A DNA stretch of 64,000 bases from JAGXLC01 sp964585385 (lineage in GTDB: Bacteria; Bacteroidota; Bacteroidia; Bacteroidales; UBA12077): contig CAZPDP010000009.1 of NCBI GenBank assembly GCA_964585385.1, forward strand, positions 1 through 64,000, in the 5' to 3' direction. The notes beneath the pieces are model-generated. The model worked only from the letters and a program-made list of their open reading frames with translations. It had not been told where the DNA came from and did not search any database. The translations under genes were made by a program, and so were the position numbers. Below, one piece after another: positions 33,835 to 42,806 of the stretch (positions are counted from its first letter, which is position 1; every line of letters starts with the position of its first letter).

Positions 33835-35727
33835 TTAGGGTTTGCTTTCTTTTTGATTGTTCTGTTTCCACTCCAGATCCATTTCCCAGTTTGCCCTGAC
33901 TTCTATATTTTCCGGATAATACCTGATTTTTTCAGGTTGCCGGTGCTCAAGGTAATCTCCTGTATCCCATTCTTTATTTCCGTTTTCATCGAAAATCAAA
34001 CGGAACTTATATTTTCCCGGATGAATATAATGAAAACCTACGGGATTTCCGGGTATTTGCTTCAGCCACTTTTCTCTGACTATTTCTCCGGTTTCCTTTA
34101 ATAACTGTATAATGAATGGACCGCTATCTTCCTGAAAATTTAAAGTAAGCGCCAAAGTTCCGTAATAATCTTCTTCACGTGTTGAAAAATTCATTTGCAG
34201 AGTATCATGGTAAAACTCGTAGACCGTATATACACTTTGCGGAAGTATAATAAACCGGTATTTTGTTCCGGGTTTCCATTCCGTTTTACCTTTCAGAGAA
34301 TAAAGGTTGTTTTCAACTTTTTCAATTGATAATTCCTGTTCTCTAAAAAGGGTATCCTCGGATTCCCACAAGCAAATTCTGGTAGTATCAAATGACTTTA
34401 GAGGATATTTTGATTGAATACTTATTTCCTGGTTCAAATCCACCCTTTTGCCCTCTGAAAGATTAACAGTCAAGGGTATTGTATCCAACCGGGGTTTCTC
34501 TTCCTGTTCGGTAAATTTATACCGGAAATCAACAGTATCTACCTGCCAGTATAGTTGATTTAAAGAGTCTCTTCTTTGATAGCTCACTTCATAGGTTAGT
34601 TTCTCCCTGTTATAAAGAGATGAATCCTTAAGCCAGAAAGCAACTGTGTCAGGGGACCCATTTTTCTCCCTGATATACAAATCCCCCGGGTGCTCCATGC
34701 TATCAATTAAACTCATTCTGATACTGTCAATAACAGGCCGGTTAAAAACAAATGCCAGTTTCCTTTTGTCTTTTCTGAGATTGGTTTTCAGGTACTGGCG
34801 TCGATTTTCTTCATTAAAAAGTTTGAAATTTCTCTGCTGGGCAGTATACCCAACATACCTATTATAAATTACGGTATCAATCAGCAGGCTATCTTCATCT
34901 CCCAGCATTAAAGTATCCGATATTACCTCTCCATTTTTTATCCGAATGATGGAATCTGTTATTGGACGTTCCTCTTCCGGACCAATAAGAGTATCCTCAA
35001 ATATGGTGTCATGTATCTCAATCGGTTCCTTCACAAAATGCAGCAGTGAATCCTGAAAGGCAATTTTCTCTTCCGGCATATCATAAATGTAATTGCTGTT
35101 CTTATCATTCAGGGCAAAAAGTTTAAAGCTGTCCAGCCTGATGTTTCCGATATAATATTCTCCCTTTTCATCGGTCCTCCCAACATATTCCGGAAGCTGC
35201 TCAAGAGGAACAGAATCCCGGTTTTCGCTGTATAGCATAACAAGTATATTTTCCTGTGGTTCCATAGTGAAAGCATCTAACACTTTACCTGTTAATTCCA
35301 GGGAATCAAGCTCATCACCGGTGGAAAAAACATATCTGAAATTCTTGATTGGGTTTCCTTCATGGAAGTCAACTATAGAATTCCCAAAATTGAGGGTATA
35401 GGTTGTTGAGTCTTTTAATATATCCTCAATTTCAACCTCTATATGTTTTCCTTTCCCCGTGATTATTGGATCTTCTTCAAACGGAGGCGAACTGATAAAC
35501 TGCTTTTTAATATCCTTGAGTTCTACAAATTCATTAAATTCAATTTCAATTTCTTTTGAATCAAAATTCACGGAATAATTAGGAGGGGCAAATCGTATCG
35601 GTACCGGTGGTATTGTATCTCTTGGTCCACCTGTAGGGCTCACTACCTTCGCGCAATTGGAAAAAAATGCACCTGATAAAACAGCGAGAAGCAACAAATA
35701 GGTTATAGGTTCAATTTTAGTTTTCAT
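33835..35727 (-). CDS. Ig-like domain lipoprotein
   Basis: A 630-residue lipoprotein. The signal peptide ends at a lipobox with Cys25 (FFSNC). The N-terminal part is a Big_5/SbsA-type Ig-like domain (DTIPPVPIRFAPPNYSVNFD, then EIEIEFNEFVELKDI). A carboxypeptidase-like beta segment follows (GKVLDAFTMEPQENILVML), and the C-terminal region has a calcium-loop-like DENGNKEWDTGDY. Homologues are widespread in Bacteroidota but uncharacterised. It is expected in the periplasm or on the outer membrane and depends on Lgt, encoded divergently next door. Confidence 0.85.
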   Translation of the reverse strand: MKTKIEPITYLLLLAVLSGAFFSNCAKVVSPTGGPRDTIPPVPIRFAPPNYSVNFDSKEIEIEFNEFVELKDIKKQFISSPPFEEDPIITGKGKHIEVEIEDILKDSTTYTLNFGNSIVDFHEGNPIKNFRYVFSTGDELDSLELTGKVLDAFTMEPQENILVMLYSENRDSVPLEQLPEYVGRTDEKGEYYIGNIRLDSFKLFALNDKNSNYIYDMPEEKIAFQDSLLHFVKEPIEIHDTIFEDTLIGPEEERPITDSIIRIKNGEVISDTLMLGDEDSLLIDTVIYNRYVGYTAQQRNFKLFNEENRRQYLKTNLRKDKRKLAFVFNRPVIDSIRMSLIDSMEHPGDLYIREKNGSPDTVAFWLKDSSLYNREKLTYEVSYQRRDSLNQLYWQVDTVDFRYKFTEQEEKPRLDTIPLTVNLSEGKRVDLNQEISIQSKYPLKSFDTTRICLWESEDTLFREQELSIEKVENNLYSLKGKTEWKPGTKYRFIILPQSVYTVYEFYHDTLQMNFSTREEDYYGTLALTLNFQEDSGPFIIQLLKETGEIVREKWLKQIPGNPVGFHYIHPGKYKFRLIFDENGNKEWDTGDYLEHRQPEKIRYYPENIEVRANWEMDLEWKQNNQKESKP

Positions 35728-35773
35728 AAGCTAAATCATTATCGCAAACATAACAATAATCAAAATTATTTTC

Positions 35774-35781
35774 TACTTTTG
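35774..35781 (+). promoter_or_regulatory. Putative -7 element upstream of lgt
   Basis: TACTTTTG fits the TAnnTTTG consensus, 24 bases before the lgt ATG. No convincing -33 TTG is visible. Confidence 0.45.
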
Positions 35782-35805
35782 TCTTACAAATTAACTATTT
35801 GAACT

Positions 35806-36618
35806 ATGTTTTTAAACTATATCACCTGGAACGTTGACCCTGAAATTTTCAGCATTGGACCTCTCTCAGTGAGATATTACGGTTTGTTTTTTGCTCTTGC
35901 CTTTGTTCTGGGCTACTACATATTCACCAAAATATTCAAAATAGAAAAAATCACTGTCGAGGTACTGGACCGGTTAACTATTTATATGGTTGTAGGCACG
36001 GTTTTGGGTGCACGGCTTGGCCATGTCTTTTTTTACCAACCCGATTATTACCTGAGCAATCCTCTCGAAATCCTTGCTATCTGGCACGGCGGACTGGCAA
36101 GTCACGGAGCTGCCATAGGTATACTCATAGCACTCTATCTTTTTACAAGAAAAGAAAAGAAGCCTTTTATATGGATACTGGACCGTATTGTTATAGCCGT
36201 GGCGCTGGCCGGTTTCTTTATCCGTATGGGTAACCTCATGAATTCTGAAATATATGGCATACAAACCGAACTGCCCTGGGGTTTTATTTTTGTCAGAAAT
36301 AATGAGATGGTGCCTAAACATCCTACTCAAATCTATGAAGCACTCTCCTATCTTCTGATATTCATTGTCCTTTTTAGAATTTATTTCAGCAATAAAAAAA
36401 ACATCAAGCCAGGCATTAACTTTAGCCTTTTTCTCATCCTTGTTTTTACTGCTCGTTTTCTTATTGAGTTCATCAAAGAAGTGCAAGTACCTTTTGAACA
36501 GCGTATGGCCCTAAATATGGGGCAAATCCTTAGTTTGCCGTTTATCATTTTCGGAGTTATTCTCCTCTATTTTTCATTAAAAGGTAAAATAAGAGGAAGG
36601 CAACCGAAAACAAGCTGA
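35806..36618 (+). CDS. lgt: Prolipoprotein diacylglyceryl transferase
   Basis: A 270-residue inner-membrane enzyme that transfers diacylglycerol from phosphatidylglycerol to the lipobox Cys of prolipoproteins. It has about seven helices. Conserved segments are HGGLASHGAAIG, with the essential His, FIRMGNLMNSEIYG (the Lgt signature region) and VPKHPTQIYEAL. Length matches the family. It probably has its own promoter (TACTTTTG upstream) and is not tightly coupled to the TolC gene that follows after 55 bp. Confidence 0.95.
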   Translation: MFLNYITWNVDPEIFSIGPLSVRYYGLFFALAFVLGYYIFTKIFKIEKITVEVLDRLTIYMVVGTVLGARLGHVFFYQPDYYLSNPLEILAIWHGGLASHGAAIGILIALYLFTRKEKKPFIWILDRIVIAVALAGFFIRMGNLMNSEIYGIQTELPWGFIFVRNNEMVPKHPTQIYEALSYLLIFIVLFRIYFSNKKNIKPGINFSLFLILVFTARFLIEFIKEVQVPFEQRMALNMGQILSLPFIIFGVILLYFSLKGKIRGRQPKTS

Positions 36619-36643
36619 TATCTCCTTTTTCTAAAAAATTTCA

Positions 36644-36651
36644 TACATTTG
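36644..36651 (+). promoter_or_regulatory. Putative -7 element upstream of the TolC-like gene
   Basis: TACATTTG fits TAnnTTTG, 22 bases before the start codon. The -33 region is not clear. Confidence 0.45.
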
Positions 36652-36673
36652 ATATAACCAATGGAAAGTAACC

Positions 36674-37927
36674 ATGCCTGTTGTTTTGCAAAAGAATTAT
36701 AAGTCTTCACTTCTTGCTTACATAGCTTTTATGCTTCTGGTTCTGCCTCTCCTAAGCAACAATGCTTACAGTCAGAGACTTCAGGAAGACACCATAAAAG
36801 CGCTTACTCTGGAAGAAGCCGTAAGCCTGGCATTGGATAACAATTTCCAGATTAAGAATTCAAGACTCAATATTAAAAAAGCCGGTTTATTAAAAAACGA
36901 GGCTATAAAAATCAACCCTACCCAGGCAAACTTATGGCAGGGACAAATTAATTCAGTCATTCATGATTACGCACTGGAAGTTGAACAGAATTTTGGTTCT
37001 CCTCTGGAATCATACTACTTATCAAAAAAAGCCAATCACCAGGAAAAATTAAGCGAGAAAGCTTTTGAACTCAAAAAAAGAGAAGTCAAAAAGGAAACAC
37101 AACTGGCCTATTTTGACTGGATTTATCTCCACCACAGGAAAAAACTTGTCAAAGAGCTCATGGACCATTACCAAGAGCTGGACCGTATTTCCAACATACG
37201 GAAGGAGCTGGGAGAAACAGATGAACTAAGCCGATTAACTGCTGAGGACGAATTTTTTAAATCAAAAATTGAATTAAAAAAAATACGAAACAAAATCAGC
37301 ATGGCCGAAAACAACCTAAAAATGCTGCTCAATACAAAGCATATTCTCAAACCCAAAACCGACACGCTAAGCCTTTATGCAATAAAACATCAGCCCCTGA
37401 GAGGGCAGGATCCAATTTCTCCGGCAGAAGAAAGGTATTACCAGGAAAAAATAGCAATACAAAATCTAGAAATCAAAGCACAAAAAGCTAAATTTTTTCC
37501 CCAAATAAAAGCAGGGTATTTCAATCAGCAGATAGATAACACAGGGGGATTCGAAGGATGGATGGTGGGAGTTTGTTTGCCGCTCTGGTTTTTTCCGCAA
37601 AAAGCAAAGGTTGAAGAAGCCAGAATTGATAAACTAATCGCTGAAAATAAACTTTTCCATCAAATGAAAAAGCAGGAAACAGCCATTAAAAATCTTTCCC
37701 ATCAACTGAATATTCACCATGAAGAAATAGTATATTTTTACACAACGGGGCTGAAAAAGGCTGAATTAATTATGAAGACGGCAGAAAAAAAATACCAGGA
37801 GGAGGAGATTGAATACAAGAGCTACCTTGAAAGCATTAAAAAAGCATATGAAATCAAAACAAATTATTTGAATGCAGTTAAAGCCTATAACAAAACTGCT
37901 GTGAAACTGGAATACTTCATCAATTAA
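36674..37927 (+). CDS. TolC-family outer membrane efflux protein
   Basis: A 417-residue protein with a signal peptide ending near residue 33 (AYSQ). The outer membrane efflux repeat begins TLEEAVSLALDNNFQIKNSR and a second begins around AIQNLEIKAQKAKFFPQIKA. Long periplasmic alpha-helices rich in Lys/Glu lie between. It should form the trimeric outer-membrane duct of a tripartite pump, most like the CusC/CzcC type. The adaptor gene follows after 10 bp. No RND or ABC inner-membrane pump gene is adjacent. Confidence 0.9.
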   Translation: MPVVLQKNYKSSLLAYIAFMLLVLPLLSNNAYSQRLQEDTIKALTLEEAVSLALDNNFQIKNSRLNIKKAGLLKNEAIKINPTQANLWQGQINSVIHDYALEVEQNFGSPLESYYLSKKANHQEKLSEKAFELKKREVKKETQLAYFDWIYLHHRKKLVKELMDHYQELDRISNIRKELGETDELSRLTAEDEFFKSKIELKKIRNKISMAENNLKMLLNTKHILKPKTDTLSLYAIKHQPLRGQDPISPAEERYYQEKIAIQNLEIKAQKAKFFPQIKAGYFNQQIDNTGGFEGWMVGVCLPLWFFPQKAKVEEARIDKLIAENKLFHQMKKQETAIKNLSHQLNIHHEEIVYFYTTGLKKAELIMKTAEKKYQEEEIEYKSYLESIKKAYEIKTNYLNAVKAYNKTAVKLEYFIN

Positions 37928-37937
37928 ATCAAATCTC

Positions 37938-39065
37938 ATGCATCAGAAATCTATTCTTGCTTTTATTATTATAATCATTCTGGGTTCCTGCCATAATAAA
38001 CCCGAAAATGCTTCTGCCGAAAATATTGAATCCTCAAAAAATAAGGATTCTCTGGTTGTTCGAACACTTACCAAAGAAGAAAAGGCAACCCTCAAAACAG
38101 AAAAACTGAAAAAAAGAAATTTTCCCGATACAATACATTGCAAGGGAATTATTACCACCCTGCCAAAACATACTTATTCAGTATCACCGGCCCTCAAAGG
38201 TTTTTTAAAAAAATTTTTTCACAACCCGGGGGATCAGATAAAAAAAGGCGAACCCCTTGCTGTATTGACACATCCTGAATATCTTAAACTTCAGCAAAAA
38301 TATCTGACCACAAAATCTCACCATGAGTTCTACAAAACCAACTTTACCAGGCAAGGGGAATTGGCCATAGAAAGTGCGGGCAGTTTAAAAGAGATGCAAA
38401 AAGCACAAAGAGTTTTTGAGGAAAACGATGTCAGGCTGAAATCTCTCGAAAAACAACTATCAATGCTGAATATCGATAGCCGCAAGCTGGAAAAAGGGAA
38501 TTTATCTTCTTCCCTAACCCTTTATGCTCCTGTCAGTGGAATCATTTCTGAATGCTACCTTAATACCGGCCAAATGGCCGATGAGAACAATCCCGTTTGC
38601 AAGATTATCGACAAATCCAAACTCGTGATTCAAATCAATATTCCCGGAAAATATATTAACCAGGTCCAAAAAGGCCGGGAAATGCAATTTTTCTTCAAAA
38701 AAGATACAATGTATAAAACAACCCTCATTCATATCACAAAAGCAATCCATAAAGGAGAAAGAAATTTTAAAGCTTACGCCGGAATTAACAACAAAACACA
38801 AGATTACCATCCGGGCATGATAATTAAAACCATAATTCCGGTTGATTCAATAAAAAAATATGCGATTCCTGAAACAGCCATTGTGGAATATAAAAACGAG
38901 AACTGGGTGTTTGTTGAAACACCTGCAGGTTATCAGTTAAAACAGGTTAAAACGGAACAAACAATGGACAATTACATTTCCATTAAAAATTATAAAGATT
39001 TAAAAAAAACCTCTATAGTAAGGACCGGTTCGGATCTGTTATATAAAAAATTAACCGGACAATAA
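37938..39065 (+). CDS. RND-type periplasmic adaptor lipoprotein
   Basis: A 375-residue membrane-fusion protein with a lipobox (LGSC, Cys18). The lipoyl-like half-motifs are SVSPALKGFLKKFFHNPGDQ and LYAPVSGIISECYLNTGQMA, separated by a helical hairpin of about 100 residues. A beta-barrel domain follows (KLVIQINIPGKYINQVQKGR), then a membrane-proximal domain (PETAIVEYKNENWVFVETPA). This is the CusB/CzcB layout. It pairs with the TolC-like protein immediately upstream. The pump itself is missing from the window, so the substrate is open. Confidence 0.9.
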   Translation: MHQKSILAFIIIIILGSCHNKPENASAENIESSKNKDSLVVRTLTKEEKATLKTEKLKKRNFPDTIHCKGIITTLPKHTYSVSPALKGFLKKFFHNPGDQIKKGEPLAVLTHPEYLKLQQKYLTTKSHHEFYKTNFTRQGELAIESAGSLKEMQKAQRVFEENDVRLKSLEKQLSMLNIDSRKLEKGNLSSSLTLYAPVSGIISECYLNTGQMADENNPVCKIIDKSKLVIQINIPGKYINQVQKGREMQFFFKKDTMYKTTLIHITKAIHKGERNFKAYAGINNKTQDYHPGMIIKTIIPVDSIKKYAIPETAIVEYKNENWVFVETPAGYQLKQVKTEQTMDNYISIKNYKDLKKTSIVRTGSDLLYKKLTGQ

Positions 39066-39107
39066 AAAATCATATGTCCGTTTATGTAAATAATATTCGT
39101 GTTACGT

Positions 39108-39137
39108 TTTGTAAATATAAATTATACTCTATTTTTG
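39108..39137 (+). promoter_or_regulatory. Putative Bacteroidota promoter of the coiled-coil membrane protein gene
   Basis: TTTG at 39108-39111 and TATTTTTG at 39130-39137 are separated by 18 bases, close to the TTTG/TAnnTTTG spacing known from Bacteroidota. The ATG follows at 39165. Confidence 0.6.
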
Positions 39138-39164
39138 CGTGTGAATTATAAACAGTGAAAACAA

Positions 39165-40115
39165 ATGGACGAAAATAACAATCAACAAAAACCACAACAG
39201 CCGGAACAGCCTCAAAGCCGAAAGAGAAAAATTCCTGCAGGTCTCATTGTCATCATTATCCTGCTTCTTGGTTTACTGGGTTTTATTACCTGGCTTTATT
39301 TAGACCAGAAACAAACCACCATGGAAATAACCAATGCACTTTCTGAAGAAAAAGACTCATTGCAAGCCGAACTGGTGGAAGTAAGAAGCAGTTATGACTC
39401 TCTAAAAACCACCAACGACTCCATAAACATTCAACTTGAAGAAGAGCAGGAAAGAATCGACAACCTGATTTCTGAGCTTAAAAATGTTAAGGCAACCAAT
39501 TACCGAAAAATCAAGGAACTCAAGCAAGAGCTGAAAACCGTCAGAAATATTGCCAAAAGTTATGTGCGGCAGATTGACTCCCTAAACCAGCTTAACCAAC
39601 AATTGACAGCCGAAAATATTAAAGTGAAGAAAGACCTTCAGGAAACCCAAAAAACAAAGGAAAAACTCGAAAAAGAAAAAGAAAATCTGACAGAACAGGT
39701 AAACAAAGCCAAAGTACTCAGAGCAGAAGAAATAAGAGCAATCCCCCTCAACAAAAGAGGGAAGGAAAAAGATAAAGTAGATAAAATAGACAAAATCAAA
39801 GTTTGTTTCACGGTAGAAGAGAATGTGCTTGTAGAGCCCGGCAAACGGTTTTTCTATATCCGTATAGCTACTCCACCTGATGATTTTATCCTCACCAATT
39901 CAGAAGATAACCTCTTCGAATACAAGGAAAAGAAAATTGTATACTCTGCAAAAAGAGAAATTAACTATGAAGGTACCCAGCAGGAGGTATGTATCTATTT
40001 TGATTCCAGGGGTGAGCTGAAACCAGGGGAATATGAAGTATATATCTTTGCCGACGGTCATCAGATTGGAGAAAGCAGCTTCAAACTTGAAGAATCCGGC
40101 TGGTTGTTCTTTTAA
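39165..40115 (+). CDS. Membrane-anchored coiled-coil protein of unknown function
   Basis: A 316-residue protein with a Gln/Pro-rich cytoplasmic head, one transmembrane helix (about 27-46, AGLIVIIILLLGLLGFITWL) and a long coiled coil (about 55-190, heptad-like Leu/Ile spacing). The beta-rich C-terminal domain is about 205-316 (VCFTVEENVLVEPGKRFFYI and TQQEVCIYFDSRGELKPGEY). The globular end should lie in the periplasm. Similar architectures occur in many Bacteroidota, but I do not know a function. It appears to be monocistronic with its own promoter and is followed by a MITE-like element. Confidence 0.8.
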   Translation: MDENNNQQKPQQPEQPQSRKRKIPAGLIVIIILLLGLLGFITWLYLDQKQTTMEITNALSEEKDSLQAELVEVRSSYDSLKTTNDSINIQLEEEQERIDNLISELKNVKATNYRKIKELKQELKTVRNIAKSYVRQIDSLNQLNQQLTAENIKVKKDLQETQKTKEKLEKEKENLTEQVNKAKVLRAEEIRAIPLNKRGKEKDKVDKIDKIKVCFTVEENVLVEPGKRFFYIRIATPPDDFILTNSEDNLFEYKEKKIVYSAKREINYEGTQQEVCIYFDSRGELKPGEYEVYIFADGHQIGESSFKLEESGWLFF

Positions 40116-40145
40116 CTCGTTAATAAACACACCAAATATAGTAAA

Positions 40146-40297
40146 GGGCCTGTCTCAAAAGTATTTTTTAAAAGGCTTCAGGCTAAGATAAACAGAAAAA
40201 ATCAGCAATGAGGAGTAGTCGTGTAATTAACTATTGCTCCTTTGTGGTTCGTCTGCTTCCTTTGCGAGAATACATTATTTACTTTTGAGACAGGCCC
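40146..40297. mobile_element. 152-bp MITE-like element with perfect 18-bp terminal inverted repeats
   Basis: GGGCCTGTCTCAAAAGTA (40146-40163) and its exact reverse complement (40280-40297) bound 116 bases with no ORF. The ends resemble insertion-sequence termini, which would make this a nonautonomous derivative. No clear target-site duplication is visible. The right end runs into TTTTTT, so it may also work as a terminator for the upstream gene. This accounts for the 303-bp gap before the acyl-CoA synthetase gene; nothing else is seen there. Confidence 0.65.
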
Positions 40298-40418
40298 ATT
40301 TTTTCCTCACGCCAATCGAACAATTCCCAATAAACACTGTATAAATCATTGCATTTATAGTCAGAGAATTGTATTTTTAAAATTCTTCTTATATTTACAT
40401 TGATAAACTATATCCGCT

Positions 40419-42086
40419 ATGTTAAAAGAAAATTTTATCCAGTACATTGAAGACAGCATCAAATATAACTGGGATCTGCCTGCCTTGACAGACTATAAAG
40501 GAAGCACCTACTATTACAAAGATGTTGCCAGAAAAATCACACGTATCCAACTCATGTTTGAACAGTGTGATGTTAAGAAAGGAGACAAAATTGCCCTGAT
40601 AGGAAAAAACTCGGCAAACTGGGCCATTACCTACCTCGCCATTGTTTCTTATGGAGCTGTTGTCGTGCCTGTATTACCAGATTTTCATCCCGATGACATG
40701 CACCATATTGTCAACCATTCAGACTCAGTAATACTCTTTGTTGAAAATCCCATCTGGGAAAATCTGGATGAGAGCAAGATGAATAACTTAAGGGCTATAA
40801 TTTCCCTCAGCGATTATAATGTGTTGATAGAAGGAAACAAAGAACAAGTCCAGGAGAATTTTAATAAACTCAACGACCTCTATACTGAAAAATATGGAAA
40901 GGATGGAGTTTCAAAGAAACAATTTTCAGTAGAAAAGATTTCCAATAAAGAATTGGGAGTATTGAACTATACAAGTGGAACAACCGGTTTTTCCAAAGGT
41001 GTCATGATCCCTTTCAACAGCCTTGCAGCCAACATCCGTTTTGCCCGAAACAACCTGCCTTTAGATCCTGGCGATAATATCGTTTCATTTCTGCCCCTTG
41101 CCCATACTTACGGATGTGCTTTTGAATTCCTCTGGCCGTTTACAATTGGTTGCCACATCCATTTCCTCACCCGGACGCCCTCCCCGAAAATTATTATTTC
41201 TGCCTTTAAGGAAGTAAAGCCAGCGATTGTCATTGCTGTTCCGCTTATACTTGAAAAAATATACAAGAAGCAAATTTTACCCACCATCAGTAAAAAACCC
41301 ATGAAAGTCTTACTGAATACACCTCTTGTGAACAAAGCCATTTATAAAAAAATCAACAAAAAACTTACCGAATCATTTGGTGGCAACTTCCAGGAGGTGG
41401 TAATCGGCGGCGCTCCCTTAAATGAAGATGTTGAAAAATTTCTTCACAAAATCAGATTCCCTTACACGGTGGGCTATGGAATGACTGAATGCGGGCCGCT
41501 AATCAGTTATGCAAACTGGGACAAAACCAAATTTGGTTCGGCCGGTAAGCTGGTCGACACTCTTGAGGTAAAAATTGACTCCAACGACCCGTATAATGAA
41601 GTGGGAGAAATCATGGTGAAAGGAGAAAATGTAATGTATGGCTATTATAAAAATGAAGAAGATACCCGGAAAGCGCTTGATAAGGATGGATGGCTCCATA
41701 CAGGCGACTTGGGCGTAATTGATAAAGAGAACTTTATTTTTATCCGTGGCAGAAGTAAGAGCCTGATTCTCGGTCCTTCAGGAGAAAACATCTATCCCGA
41801 AGAAATTGAATCAAAGCTAAACAATATGCCCTATATCCAGGAATCTGTGATACTGCAAAAAGAAAACAGGCTTTTTGCCCTCATATACCCGGATTATGAA
41901 AAAGCAGATGCTGAAGGAATTAAGGATGAAAATACCCTGCAGGAAATTATCGAAGAAAGCAAAAAAGAAGTGAACCAAGAATTACCCAAATTCAAACAAA
42001 TAGCAAAAATCAAACTTTATCCGACAGAATTTGAAAAAACTCCGAAAAAAAGCATCCGCAGATATCTTTATACTACTGAAGTTTAG
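40419..42086 (+). CDS. AMP-dependent synthetase, long-chain acyl-CoA ligase type
   Basis: A 555-residue ANL-superfamily enzyme that adenylates a carboxylic acid and joins it to CoA, most likely a fatty acid. The P-loop motif is YTSGTTGFSKG (184-194), the A5 motif YGMTECGPLISYA, the A7 motif GWLHTGDLGVID, and the hinge region FIRGRSKSLILGPSGENIYP with EEIE. The catalytic Lys of the A10 motif is within TPKKSIRRY at the C-terminus. Length matches FadD-like enzymes. ispD follows closely and is probably cotranscribed. The chain length of the substrate cannot be read. Confidence 0.93.
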   Translation: MLKENFIQYIEDSIKYNWDLPALTDYKGSTYYYKDVARKITRIQLMFEQCDVKKGDKIALIGKNSANWAITYLAIVSYGAVVVPVLPDFHPDDMHHIVNHSDSVILFVENPIWENLDESKMNNLRAIISLSDYNVLIEGNKEQVQENFNKLNDLYTEKYGKDGVSKKQFSVEKISNKELGVLNYTSGTTGFSKGVMIPFNSLAANIRFARNNLPLDPGDNIVSFLPLAHTYGCAFEFLWPFTIGCHIHFLTRTPSPKIIISAFKEVKPAIVIAVPLILEKIYKKQILPTISKKPMKVLLNTPLVNKAIYKKINKKLTESFGGNFQEVVIGGAPLNEDVEKFLHKIRFPYTVGYGMTECGPLISYANWDKTKFGSAGKLVDTLEVKIDSNDPYNEVGEIMVKGENVMYGYYKNEEDTRKALDKDGWLHTGDLGVIDKENFIFIRGRSKSLILGPSGENIYPEEIESKLNNMPYIQESVILQKENRLFALIYPDYEKADAEGIKDENTLQEIIEESKKEVNQELPKFKQIAKIKLYPTEFEKTPKKSIRRYLYTTEV

Positions 42087-42122
42087 GGGACATATTGCTG
42101 CAAAATGTCCGAAAGAAATAAT

Positions 42123-42791
42123 ATGAAAAAAGAAGCCATCATTGTCGCCGGAGGAATAGGTAAAAGAATGGGTGCGGACATTCCCAAACAGTTCCTCAGA
42201 ATTCGAGGCGAAGTCATTCTGATGAGAACTATACGCCTGTTCCATGAATTTGATTCTTCTATCAAAATCATCGTCACTTTACCCGGGAATGAAATCAAAA
42301 CCTGGGAAAGCATTCGCACGCACGAGCTTTTTTCTGTTCCTCACAAAATTGTTCGAGGCGGAAAAACCCGTTTTCATTCGGTAAAAAACGCACTAAAAGA
42401 GGTCTCAGATAATTCTGCGGTAGCCATCCATGATGGTGTCAGGCCTTTGGTTTCAAAAGAAATCATAGCCAATGCCTATCGGGAAGCAGAAAGTTCCGGA
42501 AGTGCCATACCTGTTATTGACATTTATGAATCTGTTCGCTATGTTAGCGAGCAGGAAAACTACCCGGTGCCCAGACAAAATTACAAACTCGTCCAGACTC
42601 CCCAGGTATTTTTAAGCAACATAATTCAAAGCGCATACCAAACAGATTACAGGGAAGAATTCACGGATGATGCTTCAGTATTAGAACATACAGGGAAAAC
42701 AGTAAACCTGATTAAGGGTAATCCTGAAAACATCAAGATTACAACAAAAAAGGATCTCGCAATAGCCGAGACCCTTTTGGATTTTATTTAA
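42123..42791 (+). CDS. ispD: 2-C-methyl-D-erythritol 4-phosphate cytidylyltransferase
   Basis: A 222-residue cytoplasmic enzyme of the MEP isoprenoid pathway that couples MEP to CTP. The nucleotide-binding motif is AGGIGKRMGADIPKQFL, and downstream motifs VAIHDGVRPLV, IPVIDIYESVR, QTPQVF and FTDDASVLE are all typical. The start at 42123 gives the family's usual MKK-x-x-IIVAGG beginning; an in-frame ATG at 42105 would add six residues. It lies 36 bp after the acyl-CoA synthetase and converges with the universal stress protein gene. Confidence 0.94.
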   Translation: MKKEAIIVAGGIGKRMGADIPKQFLRIRGEVILMRTIRLFHEFDSSIKIIVTLPGNEIKTWESIRTHELFSVPHKIVRGGKTRFHSVKNALKEVSDNSAVAIHDGVRPLVSKEIIANAYREAESSGSAIPVIDIYESVRYVSEQENYPVPRQNYKLVQTPQVFLSNIIQSAYQTDYREEFTDDASVLEHTGKTVNLIKGNPENIKITTKKDLAIAETLLDFI

Positions 42792-42806
42792 GATTGGCAG
42801 TTGAAA

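Noticed and set aside
40146..40297. A simple rho-independent terminator
   Set aside because: The arms are 116 bases apart, too far for a typical terminator, and their perfect 18-bp identity fits transposon ends better, although termination as a side effect is possible.
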